From Edaphobacter lichenicola (GTDB lineage Bacteria; Acidobacteriota; Terriglobia; Terriglobales; Acidobacteriaceae), in contig NZ_CP073696.1 of assembly GCF_025264645.1 (NCBI RefSeq), forward strand, positions 2,914,001 through 2,978,000: a stretch of 64,000 bases of DNA, written 5' to 3'. Positions within the stretch are counted from its first letter, which is position 1. The number at the start of each line of letters is the position of its first letter. The position numbers and the translations under genes were made by a program. Below, piece by piece: positions 1 through 8,824 of this stretch. Under the pieces are notes generated by a model, which saw nothing but the letters and a program-made list of their open reading frames with translations, was not told the origin of the DNA and did no database searches.

Positions 1-332
1 GTATATGGACTCGACGGATCCACCGCCACCACCCCAACCATCTGCCCGTCAGCACGCAGCCACTTCGCCATCTGATCCACCAGCGTGCTCTTCCCTGCTC
101 CCGGAGGCCCGGTCACTCCCACCCGCAACGCCCTCCCGCCAAACTCACGGCAAGCCGCAAGTAACTCACCCGCCAGCGCCCCACCATCCTCAACAACCGA
201 CACCGCCCGACCCAGCGCTCTCACATCTCCCGCGCGCAGCCGCGCCATCATCTGCGCGACCTCGCCACTCTCCGCCTGCAATTCTTTATCCACGTCAGCG
301 ATGATACCGCGCACCCACCACTCCATCACCAT
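1..332 (-). CDS. meaB: MeaB/ArgK-type P-loop GTPase, N-terminal part (runs off window start)
   Basis: Only about 110 N-terminal residues are inside the window; the 3' part of the gene lies beyond position 1. Reading the minus strand gives a helical N-terminus, then the Walker A motif GVTGPPGAGKST followed by VDQM and, further on, GVVAVDPSSPY. These are hallmarks of the MeaB/ArgK family, G3E-type GTPases that chaperone methylmalonyl-CoA mutase and similar B12 enzymes. ATG at 332 or 326 are the possible starts. The next upstream ATG (355) is followed by an in-frame stop. It is divergent from the MFS transporter gene. Its mutase partner is not in the window. Family assignment is secure, the exact start is not. 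Confidence 0.8.
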   Translation of the reverse strand, partial: MVMEWWVRGIIADVDKELQAESGEVAQMMARLRAGDVRALGRAVSVVEDGGALAGELLAACREFGGRALRVGVTGPPGAGKSTLVDQMAKWLRADGQMVGVVAVDPSSPY

Positions 333-583
333 CAAACCCACAGTGGCCGAACCATTCCCCAAGCCCGCGAATATCTCCCCGACAACAAAGCAACCAAACC
401 GGTCTCACCTCAATCCGCGATCCATATCCATCACTCGTCAACAAAACTCACACGCGATCTCCTTGACACAAGTAGCCCAACAACGACTATCCTCATCCTC
501 GACGTACTGTATCGCTTTTGCCGGGTCTCACACCGAACCCTGAGCAATGGTCAGACCAACCTCTCCGCGGGAGCCGTTACTGC

Positions 584-1933
584 ATGCCGATCGACACAGC
601 AAGTCTGCCTGACTCGGGCTTCACTACCGCCGCCCCGGAAAGATCCAACATCCGCTGGTTCGTCTGCGCCCTTCTCTTCGCCGCCACCACCATCAATTAC
701 ATGGACCGCTCGGTCCTCTCTCTCATCGAACCCCTCCTTCACAACCTTCCCTTCATGGGCTGGGACTTCACCAAAGACGCCGCCCACCAGGTCGTCTTCA
801 ATAACAACTACGGCAACATCATCATCTGCTTTCAAGTCGCCTACGGCGTCGGCCTCCTCACCGCCGGCCGCTTCATCGACAAGCTCGGCACCAAAATCGG
901 CTACGCCCTCGCCATCACCGTCTGGGCCATCTCCTCGATAAGCCACTCGCTTGTGAAATCGGTCATCGGCTTCTGCATCGCCCGCGCCATGCTCGGTATC
1001 GGCGAGTCCGGCAACTTCCCCGCCGCCATCAAGGCCACCACCGAATGGTTCCCCACAGAAGAGCGTGCCCTCGCCACCGGTCTCTTCAACTCCGGCTCCA
1101 ACGCCTCCGCCTTCGTTGCTCCTGCTCTCGTCGCCTTCGTCACCTACCGCTATGGATGGAAGGCCGCCTTCGTCACCACAGGATCCATGGGTCTCATCTG
1201 GCTCGTCGTTTGGCTCCTCTTCCCCTACAACAAGCTCCGCCGCGCCAACACCCAGACCCAGATCAATCTTCAGGAAGTCGTCTCCCCCTCCGCCAACCAA
1301 GGCTTCTTCGCTCTCTTCGGCGAACTGGCCCGGCAACGCGGTCTCTACGCCTTCTCTCTCGCCAAAGGGCTCACCGATCCCATCTGGTGGTTCTATCTCT
1401 TCTATCTCCCCAAGTTCCTCAACGAAAACTACGGCCTCGACCTCGCCCATGCCTATTGGGAGATCGTCGCCGTCTATGCCGTCTCGAGCGTAGGTTCCAT
1501 CGCCGGAGGCGCCCTCTCTGGCTTTCTCATGCATCGCGGCTTCAGCGTCAACAGCGGCCGCAAGATCGCCTTACTCCTCTGCGCGCTCTGCGTTCTTCCC
1601 ATCATCCTCGTGCCATACATGGGTAAAATCTCGCCACACAGCGCATGGCCTGCGGTTGCTCTCTTCGCGCTCGCTGCCGCCGCTCATCAGGGTTGGTCGG
1701 CCAACCTCTTCTCCACTCCAACCGACATGTTCCCCTCCACTGCCGTCTCAACCGTCGTCGGCATCGGTGGCGCAGTCGGTGCTGTCGGCGGAGCAACCTT
1801 TACCTGGATCGTGAAGCACTACTTCGCCCTCCATCCCATGCTCATCTTCACCCTCGCCGGCCTCGCTTACGTTACTTCGCTCGTGATCTTCCAGCTCCTC
1901 GTACCTCGCCTGGGAGTGCGCCGTACCGCATAG
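584..1933 (+). CDS. MFS transporter, anion:cation symporter (hexuronate/sugar-acid) type
   Basis: A 449-residue inner membrane protein with about 12 hydrophobic segments. The N-terminal segment ends in TTINYMDRSVLS, the conserved MFS loop style of the ACS family (ExuT/GudP-like), which imports hexuronates, galactonate or glucarate with protons. ATG at 584 has GGGAG about 10 nt upstream and fits family length. A TTG at 518 in the same frame would add 22 non-membrane residues and looks unlikely. A FadR/GntR regulator follows in the same direction after about 107 nt, which supports a sugar-acid uptake role. The substrate cannot be read from sequence. Confidence 0.85.
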   Translation: MPIDTASLPDSGFTTAAPERSNIRWFVCALLFAATTINYMDRSVLSLIEPLLHNLPFMGWDFTKDAAHQVVFNNNYGNIIICFQVAYGVGLLTAGRFIDKLGTKIGYALAITVWAISSISHSLVKSVIGFCIARAMLGIGESGNFPAAIKATTEWFPTEERALATGLFNSGSNASAFVAPALVAFVTYRYGWKAAFVTTGSMGLIWLVVWLLFPYNKLRRANTQTQINLQEVVSPSANQGFFALFGELARQRGLYAFSLAKGLTDPIWWFYLFYLPKFLNENYGLDLAHAYWEIVAVYAVSSVGSIAGGALSGFLMHRGFSVNSGRKIALLLCALCVLPIILVPYMGKISPHSAWPAVALFALAAAAHQGWSANLFSTPTDMFPSTAVSTVVGIGGAVGAVGGATFTWIVKHYFALHPMLIFTLAGLAYVTSLVIFQLLVPRLGVRRTA

Positions 1934-2040
1934 GCTTGGCGACGGCGTGACGCACCTCTCTCCCTCAACCGACTTCAAACAACCGTACAAACCACCCGTG
2001 TTACCCTTCTTCAACTCAAGCGCAAGGAGCTTTGTTCAGC

Positions 2041-2820
2041 GTGAAAAAAGAGGTCAAAGAGCAGTTTGACGAGGTAACCGGCCACAGTCAGCTCACCATG
2101 CAGGTCGTCGAGCATGTCCGCTCCCTCATCAGCAAAGGCGAGGTCCACCCCGGCGACCGGCTCCCGCCCGAACGCGAGCTCGCCCGCAAACTCAAGATCA
2201 GCCGCTCCAGCCTCCGCGCAGGCATCGGCTTCCTCTCCGCCATGGGAGTCCTCAAAAGCCGTCACGGTGCCGGAACCTTCGTCTCCTCCGGTCCACCCGC
2301 GCTCGACTCCAGCTCCCTCTCTGTCCTCGGCGCACTCCACGGCTTCCTCCCATGGCAGATGTTCGAGGCCCGTCTCGTCATCGAGTCCAACGTCGCCGCC
2401 CTCGCAGCCGAACGCGCCACCGACGAGCACATCGCCGAACTCGCCGAAGAGGTCGCCGAGATGTACGCCTCCCTCGCCGACCCGCAGGAGTATCTCATTC
2501 ACGACGTCCGCTTCCACCGCACCGTCGCCCGCGCCTCCGGCAACCCCATCCTCGGCGCCCTTATGGAGACCATCACCGCCAATCTCTACGAATACCGTAG
2601 CAAAACCGTGCAGAACGCCGTCGATCTCAAAGAATCCGCCGAGATGCATCGCGAGATCTACCGCGCTATCCGCTCCCACCACCCCACACAGGCACGTCAG
2701 GCCATGGAGAAGCACCTCAACCTCGCCCGCATCGCCCAGGCCAACGAAGCCGAGCTGAACGGCACCAAGCCCACCGACACCCCGGCCTCAGCATCCCCGT
2801 CTGAAACCCCAACGACGTGA
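2041..2820 (+). CDS. FadR/GntR-family transcriptional regulator
   Basis: A 259-residue two-domain regulator. Residues about 19-80 form the GntR winged helix, with LPPERELARKL and the wing HGAGTF. The rest is an all-helical FCD effector domain with spaced Asp/His residues (HDVRFHRT, EMHREIY, RSHHP) that usually bind a metal and a carboxylate ligand. GTG at 2041 is chosen because AAGGAG at 2024-2029 lies 11 nt upstream; a TTG at 2032 would be only 2 nt from it. FadR-type regulators often control sugar-acid catabolism, and the preceding transporter fits. Operator and ligand are unknown. Confidence 0.85.
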   Translation: MKKEVKEQFDEVTGHSQLTMQVVEHVRSLISKGEVHPGDRLPPERELARKLKISRSSLRAGIGFLSAMGVLKSRHGAGTFVSSGPPALDSSSLSVLGALHGFLPWQMFEARLVIESNVAALAAERATDEHIAELAEEVAEMYASLADPQEYLIHDVRFHRTVARASGNPILGALMETITANLYEYRSKTVQNAVDLKESAEMHREIYRAIRSHHPTQARQAMEKHLNLARIAQANEAELNGTKPTDTPASASPSETPTT

Positions 2821-2896
2821 TCTTCCTTCGACATCAGCATCGAATGAAAAATTAAAACAACGTCGCAGCTGGAGTGGAGTCACTTTCGTTTTGTTT

Positions 2897-2923
2897 GTCA
2901 TTCCCGAAGGGAATCTGCGTTTG
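2897..2923. repeat. Short REP-like palindrome (ATTCCC-GAA-GGGAAT core)
   Basis: The non-coding gap between the GntR gene and the convergent HAD gene contains a perfect 6-bp stem with a 3-nt loop at 2900-2914, in the context GTCATTCCCGAAGGGAATCT. From memory, similar 'TCATTCC...GGAATCTG' elements are dispersed in acidobacterial intergenic regions. No second copy was seen in this window, so repeat status is inferred. Confidence 0.35.
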
Positions 2924-2952
2924 TAGACTCTACACACAGAGAAAGTTGCCAT

Positions 2953-2968
2953 AGCCGAAAATTCGGCT
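2953..2968 (-). terminator. Hairpin directly after the HAD gene stop
   Basis: Perfect 7-bp inverted repeat AGCCGAA / TTCGGCT with a 2-nt centre, abutting the stop codon of the minus-strand HAD gene. There is no run of T after the stem, so it is a weak terminator or an mRNA 3'-end stabiliser. Confidence 0.35.
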
Positions 2969-3633
2969 CAGGCGACTGTCGGGAACTGCAGCTTCAATCC
3001 GTCCGCATCGGTATCAACCGCTACCGCCTCAAGCGACGGCACGATCCACGTAGCATCCTTCAAATCTTCGGCAGAGTGCGTTCCCAGCACTCCAAGCACC
3101 CGACTGCCCGCAGCGAGGCCGGCACCCACACCCGAGGGCGCATCCTCGATCACCAGGCACTCCGCTGCCGGCAGGCCGAGCAGCTCAGCCCCGCGCCGGT
3201 ACGGCTCCGGATCCGGCTTCCCGCGCTCCACCATATCGGCACTGATGATGCGCTGCGGAATCGGTAACCCGGCAACCTCTAGTCGTCTGATGAGCAACCG
3301 CTGAGTCGCCGAGGTGACGATGGCCCAACGATCCAACGGCAGTCTCGCAAGCAATGTCCTGACACCCGGCAACACCGTGAGGCCTGCGACATCCTCCATC
3401 TCCAAATCTTCGATCACACGCAGCCCCTCCTGCGGATCGATGTCGGGGCGCAGCTGCTTCACAATCTCGATCGCTCGCATGCCATGCGGCACCTCGTAGA
3501 TCTCCGCGTTCGGCACATCATAGTGTTCCGCCCACTGCCGCCAGCAACGCACAACCGATCCGATGGAGCTGATCAGCACGCCATCCATGTCAAACAAAAT
3601 GCCCTTCGTCTCAACCCGAACCAGTTCGCTCAA
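2968..3633 (-). CDS. HAD-superfamily sugar-phosphate phosphatase
   Basis: A 221-residue HAD subfamily IA hydrolase. Motif I is DMDGV with the nucleophile D15 and acid/base D17. Motif II is in VTSAT, motif III is KPDPEPY, and motif IV is VIEDAPSGV. A helical cap lies between motifs I and II. Such proteins dephosphorylate hexose, hexitol or other small phosphates (YfbT/HxpB-like). Its ATG overlaps the stop of the upstream phosphohexomutase by 4 nt (3630-3633), so translation is coupled and the substrate may be a sugar phosphate from that pathway. The exact substrate is not known. Confidence 0.82.
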   Translation of the reverse strand: MSELVRVETKGILFDMDGVLISSIGSVVRCWRQWAEHYDVPNAEIYEVPHGMRAIEIVKQLRPDIDPQEGLRVIEDLEMEDVAGLTVLPGVRTLLARLPLDRWAIVTSATQRLLIRRLEVAGLPIPQRIISADMVERGKPDPEPYRRGAELLGLPAAECLVIEDAPSGVGAGLAAGSRVLGVLGTHSAEDLKDATWIVPSLEAVAVDTDADGLKLQFPTVA

Positions 3634-5066
3634 ACTGTGCTCCCTTGCAGAACAAACGCCTGAGCCGCTTCAAGAACACGAGCGACCGACTCCACCGAGC
3701 AGCTCTCGCAGTACACCCTCAGCAGCGGCTCGGTCCCGGAGGCACGCAGCAAAAGCCACGTCTCAGCCGCATTCGGCACCCCGACGCAGCTCGGATTCTC
3801 GAGAAAAAACTTGATGCCATCCAGCGTCTCGACACGAAGCACCTTCATCCCCGCAAAGTCCGCCACACCAGCCTTCGCCCGCGCAATCGCAGACTGCTTC
3901 AACGCCTCATCGATGTGCATATCGACGCGGCCATACTGGTGTTCACCGAACTCCTCCTGCAGCGCCGCCACCAGTTCACCCAGCGTCTTCTTCTCATCGG
4001 CCATCACGTTGGCCAGAAGCAGCGAGTTGAGCAGCCCATCCCGCTCAGGCAGATGCCGGCTGATGCCGATACCGCCAGACTCCTCACCACCAATGAGGAT
4101 CTCCTGCTCAAGCATCAGATCGCAGACGTATTTGAAACCGATCCCATGTTCATGCAGCCGCCGCCCATACTTCGCGCAGATGCGGTCCAGCATCTTCGTC
4201 GTATTGAACGCCCGCGTGACATCTCCCGGCCACTTCTTCCGCTCCAGCAGCCACTTCAGCAACACCGCAAAGATCTTATGAGCATCGACCACGTTGCCAT
4301 GCTCATCGACAGCGCCAATGCGGTCCGCATCGCCATCAGTAATCAGTCCCGCATCACACTTCTCCGCCGTAACGGCACTCTGCGACGCACGAATATGCGG
4401 CAAAATCGGCTCTGGATTGATCCCCGGAAATGCCGGATTGATCTCGCTGCGAATCTGCACGAAAGGAACTCGCGCTTCAGTAAAGATTCCCGCAATCACA
4501 TTCCGTCCCGCACCATACATGCAGTCGATCAGAAACTTGTAGCCCGACTTACGAATCGCATCGAGATCGACAAAACGAGCGATAGCCGCAATGTAATCCG
4601 GATTGAAGTCAACCGTCTCAATCGCTGCAGGTCGAGCAGCCTGCACCAGAGGCTTACCAAGATAGCGCTCAATCGAAGCCATAATCGAAGGCTTGCCCGA
4701 TCCACCATAGCTCGCCTTGTACTTCACGCCATTCCACTCAGCAGGATTATGGCTCGACGTAATCATCACGCCGCCAGCCGCCTTCCGCTCACGCACCGCG
4801 TAAGAAAGGGCAGGCGTCGGCGTAATATCAGCGGCCATCGCAACCGGAATTCCAGCCTTCGCAAGCACGTCCGCAACAACGTTAGCGAACGAACGCGAAC
4901 CAAAGCGCGTGTCATACGCGATGCAAACCCCGGCGGATGCATCTTCGTGCGCCAGAACATAGTTCGCGATCGCAGACGCCGCGACGCGAACATTCGCGTA
5001 GGTGAAATCATCTGCAATGATGCCGCGCCAGCCATCGGTCCCAAACTTGACTACTGTATCTGCCAT
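3630..5066 (-). CDS. Phosphoglucomutase/phosphomannomutase (alpha-D-phosphohexomutase)
   Basis: A 478-residue alpha-D-phosphohexomutase that interconverts hexose 6- and 1-phosphates. All four signature loops are visible: the catalytic serine loop TSSHNP (S105), the metal loop TDGDADR, the sugar-binding loop GGEESGG, and the phosphate loop RASGTEP near the C-terminus. It sits directly downstream of the mannose-1-phosphate guanylyltransferase gene (42 nt gap), so phosphomannomutase activity (ManB role) feeding GDP-mannose is the likely job. Phosphoglucomutase activity cannot be excluded. It is translationally coupled to the HAD phosphatase. Confidence 0.9.
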   Translation of the reverse strand: MADTVVKFGTDGWRGIIADDFTYANVRVAASAIANYVLAHEDASAGVCIAYDTRFGSRSFANVVADVLAKAGIPVAMAADITPTPALSYAVRERKAAGGVMITSSHNPAEWNGVKYKASYGGSGKPSIMASIERYLGKPLVQAARPAAIETVDFNPDYIAAIARFVDLDAIRKSGYKFLIDCMYGAGRNVIAGIFTEARVPFVQIRSEINPAFPGINPEPILPHIRASQSAVTAEKCDAGLITDGDADRIGAVDEHGNVVDAHKIFAVLLKWLLERKKWPGDVTRAFNTTKMLDRICAKYGRRLHEHGIGFKYVCDLMLEQEILIGGEESGGIGISRHLPERDGLLNSLLLANVMADEKKTLGELVAALQEEFGEHQYGRVDMHIDEALKQSAIARAKAGVADFAGMKVLRVETLDGIKFFLENPSCVGVPNAAETWLLLRASGTEPLLRVYCESCSVESVARVLEAAQAFVLQGSTV

Positions 5067-5108
5067 ATCTCGTCGAGTGTCCTGTATTCAGTGTTCGTGG
5101 ATCGTCTG

Positions 5109-6275
5109 CTAGATCAGGTCTTCGCGGCCAGCGCTCTTGAGTTCGGCCACAACCTTACCGACCTCCTGCGAGCGTTCGCGGGTCGTAATCAATAAAGCGT
5201 CCTTAGTCTGAACGACAACAAGATTGCTGACCCCAACCAGAGCAATCACCTTGCCCGGAGCATGCACATAGTTACCGGTCGAGTCGATCGAGATACACAA
5301 CGGATCATCACCCTCGAAGACGTTAGCAACCGAGACGCTCTCCGGCGGACAGCCCGCTGCATGCTCATGCAGCGCGGACCAGCAGCCTAGGTCGTTCCAC
5401 TCAAAATCCCCAGGAAGGCAGTAGATCTCCGCACCTTCCTCTCCCTTGGCCGAGCGCGGCTCCAGCACCGCATAGTCGATGCTGATGTTCTCGCACTGGG
5501 GATAAACCTCAGCAAAAACGCGGTCGAAATCCGCCTTCGACGTACGGTGCGCCTCGGCAATCTTTTCAAGTAGCGGCGCCATCGACGAACAGTGTTCGCG
5601 AATCGCATTCGCGAGCGTGCGCGCGCTCCAGAGAAAAATTCCGCCATTCCACGCATAATTCCCCGACGCGACAAACTGTTCTGCAACTTCGCTGTTTGGT
5701 TTCTCCGTAAAACGCTTCACGCGCCGCACAGCAACTTCAGGAACCGGTACATCCGAAGGCTTCACCGTAGCGCCCAACTCAATGTAACCGTAACCGGTCT
5801 CAGCCCGCGTAGGAGGAACGCCAAGCACAACGATCTTCTCACCGCTCGCAGCCAGCGCAATACCAGCGCGAATCACCTCCGCAAAGCGGGCCTTATTCTT
5901 CACCACATGATCAGAAGGAAAGATGCCAATGACAGTATCGGGTTCACTTTTCTCAAGCAGAAACGCAGCAAGAGCACACGCAGGAGCAGTGTTTCTCGCC
6001 GCAGGCTCACTCAGAATATGCGCACCCGGAACTTCAGGAAGCTGCTCCGCAATCAGGTCATGAAGGAGGCTATTGGTAATAACCCACACATGGTCAGCAT
6101 CCACCACCGGCAAGAGCCGCTCCACCGTCTGCTGAATCATGGTGCGTTCACCATCGAGAGCCAACACCTGCTTGGCCCGCGTCTTCCGGCTTCGAGGCCA
6201 GAATCGAGTTCCGCTGCCGCCTGCAAGAATCACTGGAGCGAACTTCTGCTCCGTTCTACTTCCTTCAATGGGCAT
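5109..6275 (-). CDS. manC: Mannose-1-phosphate guanylyltransferase
   Basis: A nucleotidyltransferase of about 388 residues that makes GDP-mannose from GTP and mannose 1-phosphate. The N-terminal signature VILAGGSGTRFWPRSR binds the nucleotide. FTEKP and NGGIFLW are further family motifs. The type II phosphomannose isomerase domain found in long ManC proteins is absent, so it is monofunctional. ATG at 6275 has GGAGG upstream, although the spacing is short (3 nt). An in-frame ATG at 6317 would add 14 residues rich in Arg. It precedes the phosphohexomutase gene, giving a GDP-mannose module for glycan synthesis. Confidence 0.88.
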   Translation of the reverse strand: MPIEGSRTEQKFAPVILAGGSGTRFWPRSRKTRAKQVLALDGERTMIQQTVERLLPVVDADHVWVITNSLLHDLIAEQLPEVPGAHILSEPAARNTAPACALAAFLLEKSEPDTVIGIFPSDHVVKNKARFAEVIRAGIALAASGEKIVVLGVPPTRAETGYGYIELGATVKPSDVPVPEVAVRRVKRFTEKPNSEVAEQFVASGNYAWNGGIFLWSARTLANAIREHCSSMAPLLEKIAEAHRTSKADFDRVFAEVYPQCENISIDYAVLEPRSAKGEEGAEIYCLPGDFEWNDLGCWSALHEHAAGCPPESVSVANVFEGDDPLCISIDSTGNYVHAPGKVIALVGVSNLVVVQTKDALLITTRERSQEVGKVVAELKSAGREDLI

Positions 6276-6342
6276 ACGCCTCCGTCTTAATGGAAAGACC
6301 GCCCCGCGCATGCGCAAAGCGATCCACCCATAAGATCAACAG

Positions 6343-7539
6343 CTAACTCAACGTTGCGAAGTAGTCCCGCATCCGCTTCACGCCCTCATCAACAACATCG
6401 TGCGAGACGGCGTAAGACAGCCGAATGTGTTCCGCCGTGCCAAAGGCCTCACCTGGCACAACGACAACATGTGCTTCACTCAAAAGTTTCGCTGCCAGGT
6501 CCGATGCAGACTTGATCCCGCCTTTACCGATAAAGTTCTTCACATTGGGATACACGTAGAAGGCTCCCTGAGGCACCGTGCAGCTCAATCCCGGGATAGT
6601 CTTGAACCCTGCCAACGTCTGATCGCGCAGCTTGATGTAGTCGGCGCGCATCTCCGACACGCACTCCTGCGAACCGGTCAACGCCGCAATCGAAGCGCGC
6701 TGGACCATGCTCGCAGTATTCGAAGTACTCTGCGACTGCAATTTACTCATCGCCGCAATAATCGCCTTGGGCCCAAGCGCAAAACCTGCTCTCCAGCCGG
6801 TCATCGCATACGTCTTCGACAGCGACCCCAGCACAACAATGTGCTCCTTACAGTCAGTAAACGAGCCGCCACTGACAACCTCGCCCGTAAAGGTGAGGTA
6901 AACGTAGCATTCATCCAGCAGCACGTAGATCCCATGCTTATGTGCCAAACGAACAATCGCTTCGAGATCCTCAGGCGCAACGACCGCACCCGACGGATTC
7001 GACGGCGTATTCAGAATGATTGCCTTCGTCTTTGGCGTGATCGCCGCTTCAATCATCTTCGCGGTAATGCGGAAGTTCTCTTCTTCTTTGCTCTCGACCA
7101 GAACGACCTTGCCGCCAGCATACTGAATGATGTCCTTGAAGGAGACCCAGTAAGGCACCGGCAAAATCACCTCGTCACCATGATCGACCAGAACCTGAAT
7201 CGCATTGAACAGCGCCAGCTTGCCGCCAGTGGTAAAGACGCACTCGTCCGGCGTGTAGTTGGAACCGAAGTCACACGCATGGCGATCGACCACCGCCTTA
7301 CGCACCTCCGGAACGCCTGCCACATTCGTGTAGCGGGTGAAGTTCTTCTCGATCGCCTCGATGGCTGCATCCTTGATGTGACGAGGAGTCGAGAAGTGAG
7401 GCTCACCTGCACCGAAGTCTGCCAGGTTTACACCCTCGGACTTCAGCTTCAACGCCGCCGCGGTGATAGCCATGGTTGCGGAAACTTCGATGCGGCCGAT
7501 CCGGTCCGCAAATATCTTGGTCGCTGTTGCTGTGGTCAT
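6343..7539 (-). CDS. aspC: Aspartate aminotransferase, class I/II PLP enzyme
   Basis: A 398-residue fold-type I aminotransferase of the Ib subgroup. Visible features are the substrate-binding stretch NTPSNPSG (about 178-184), the DEC.Y pyridoxal site (D209, Y212), and the lysine of SLSKTYAMTGWR (K242) that forms the Schiff base. It transfers the amino group between aspartate and 2-oxoglutarate; some Ib members also use prephenate. It begins with ATG about 50 nt downstream of coaD on the same strand and is followed by manC, so it is likely part of one long transcript. Substrate range is inferred. Confidence 0.9.
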   Translation of the reverse strand: MTTATATKIFADRIGRIEVSATMAITAAALKLKSEGVNLADFGAGEPHFSTPRHIKDAAIEAIEKNFTRYTNVAGVPEVRKAVVDRHACDFGSNYTPDECVFTTGGKLALFNAIQVLVDHGDEVILPVPYWVSFKDIIQYAGGKVVLVESKEEENFRITAKMIEAAITPKTKAIILNTPSNPSGAVVAPEDLEAIVRLAHKHGIYVLLDECYVYLTFTGEVVSGGSFTDCKEHIVVLGSLSKTYAMTGWRAGFALGPKAIIAAMSKLQSQSTSNTASMVQRASIAALTGSQECVSEMRADYIKLRDQTLAGFKTIPGLSCTVPQGAFYVYPNVKNFIGKGGIKSASDLAAKLLSEAHVVVVPGEAFGTAEHIRLSYAVSHDVVDEGVKRMRDYFATLS

Positions 7540-7592
7540 GTCTCTAGTTTGGCAGATTTGGACCCCGAGATAAAGCCGGTAGTCCGAACAGC

Positions 7593-8090
7593 CTATTTAC
7601 GCTGATTTGGGACCTTCGCCTTCAGGCGTTCGACAACCAGCGGTGGAACCAGCGCCGTAACATCGCCACCCAGCTGAAACACTCCTTTTATCAGCCGCGA
7701 ACTGACGTAGGTGTACTTCTCCGCAGGCATCATGAACAGTGTTTCGAGCTCCGGATCGAGCTTACGGTTCATCATTGCCATCTGAAACTCATACTCGTAG
7801 TCGCTGATGGCGCGGATGCCTCGCAGAACAGCCTTTGCTCCCTGCTGGCGGGCAAATTCGACCAATAGTCCATCAAACGTGGTCACAGAGACGTTCCCGA
7901 AGCTGCGGGTCGCCTCAAAGATCATCTCCTCGCGCTCGGGAACCGTAAATAGCGGAGTTCCCTTCTCCGAGTTGCGAAGAATCGCAACTACCAGATGATC
8001 GACAATCTTTGCCCCGCGCGAGATCAGGTCGAGATGGCCATTTGTAAGCGGGTCGAAGGTTCCAGGGTAGATCGCCTTTACGGTATGCAT
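7593..8090 (-). CDS. coaD: Pantetheine-phosphate adenylyltransferase
   Basis: A 165-residue enzyme, the usual length for CoaD. It transfers AMP from ATP to 4'-phosphopantetheine in the penultimate step of coenzyme A synthesis. The N-terminal YPGTFDPLTNGH contains the (T/H)xGH nucleotidyltransferase motif (T16-H19). The conserved RGIRAISDYEYEFQMAMMN and the C-terminal YVSSRLIK match the family. It is the first gene of the minus-strand run to aspC, manC and the phosphohexomutase, and is divergent from the sigma factor gene. Confidence 0.95.
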   Translation of the reverse strand: MHTVKAIYPGTFDPLTNGHLDLISRGAKIVDHLVVAILRNSEKGTPLFTVPEREEMIFEATRSFGNVSVTTFDGLLVEFARQQGAKAVLRGIRAISDYEYEFQMAMMNRKLDPELETLFMMPAEKYTYVSSRLIKGVFQLGGDVTALVPPLVVERLKAKVPNQRK

Positions 8091-8218
8091 GCATCAAGCA
8101 GCATATCGTGCTTTCGTGACAAAAAATAAATCGGCCATATTCTGTAGTCTTCCGGGTACCTCCAAGCGTCTCTCCCAATAGCCGAATGTAGCGTAGCTGC
8201 AGTCGATCACGGTCCTCA

Positions 8219-8824
8219 ATGCCATCACACGCCATCACTTCCGATAGTCTCTCCGTCGCGCACCAGCCATCGATCCAGGCCTCGGCAACGCCACTGGACG
8301 ATATGGATGCGATCGTTGCCGCGTATGAACAGCGAATCTTCCGCTTCCATCTCATCTCGATCCGTGACCGCGATGTGGCGCAGACACTCACCCAGGACAC
8401 CTTCGTCCGGGCCTGGTCGGCGCGCAGCAGCTTTCGCGGCGATTGCTCCATCTCGACGTGGCTCATGCGGATCGCCCTGAACCTGGTCCGAGATCACACC
8501 CGAACCGACCGATTTCGCTTCTGGAAGAAAGTCTCGGAGACGGCCATCGATGTATCTGACATCTCCTCGCACGTTCCTCATCGCGACAGCTCGCTCGAGT
8601 CACGTCTCATCGCCAGCGAGCAGATGGCGATCGTGTGGGATAGCGTCGCACAGCTCTCAGATCGTCAACGGAGCATTTTCCTTCTCCGCTTCCTGGAAGA
8701 GCTCGAACTCTCCGAGATTGCCAGCATCACCGGCCTGCCAATCAGCACCGTCAAGACCCATCTTTATCGCGCACTCGCCACCATCCGGGCCCGCCATAAT
8801 GCCACCCTTAAGGATTCCCTATGA
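8219..8824 (+). CDS. ECF-type RNA polymerase sigma factor
   Basis: A 201-residue sigma-70 family protein with region 2 (AYEQRIFRFHLISIRDRDVAQTL, then TFVRAW) and region 4 (LSDRQRSIFLLRFLEELELSEIA, then STVKTHLYRAL) and no regions 1 or 3, which is the ECF architecture. A linker of about 50 residues separates them. It would direct RNA polymerase to stress promoters when released from its anti-sigma factor. The next gene overlaps it by 4 nt (8821-8824) and encodes that anti-sigma candidate. Such units usually autoregulate, but no promoter motif was proven here. Confidence 0.9.
   Translation: MPSHAITSDSLSVAHQPSIQASATPLDDMDAIVAAYEQRIFRFHLISIRDRDVAQTLTQDTFVRAWSARSSFRGDCSISTWLMRIALNLVRDHTRTDRFRFWKKVSETAIDVSDISSHVPHRDSSLESRLIASEQMAIVWDSVAQLSDRQRSIFLLRFLEELELSEIASITGLPISTVKTHLYRALATIRARHNATLKDSL

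Noticed and set aside
551..1534. 327-codon minus-strand frame across the MFS gene
   Set aside because: Antisense shadow of the MFS transporter: acidic Gly/Glu/Asp low-complexity translation with no motif, caused by codon bias of the true gene.
3645..5195. 516-codon plus-strand frame across the phosphohexomutase gene
   Set aside because: Arg/His/Leu-rich shadow of the real gene, which has all four family loops on the minus strand.
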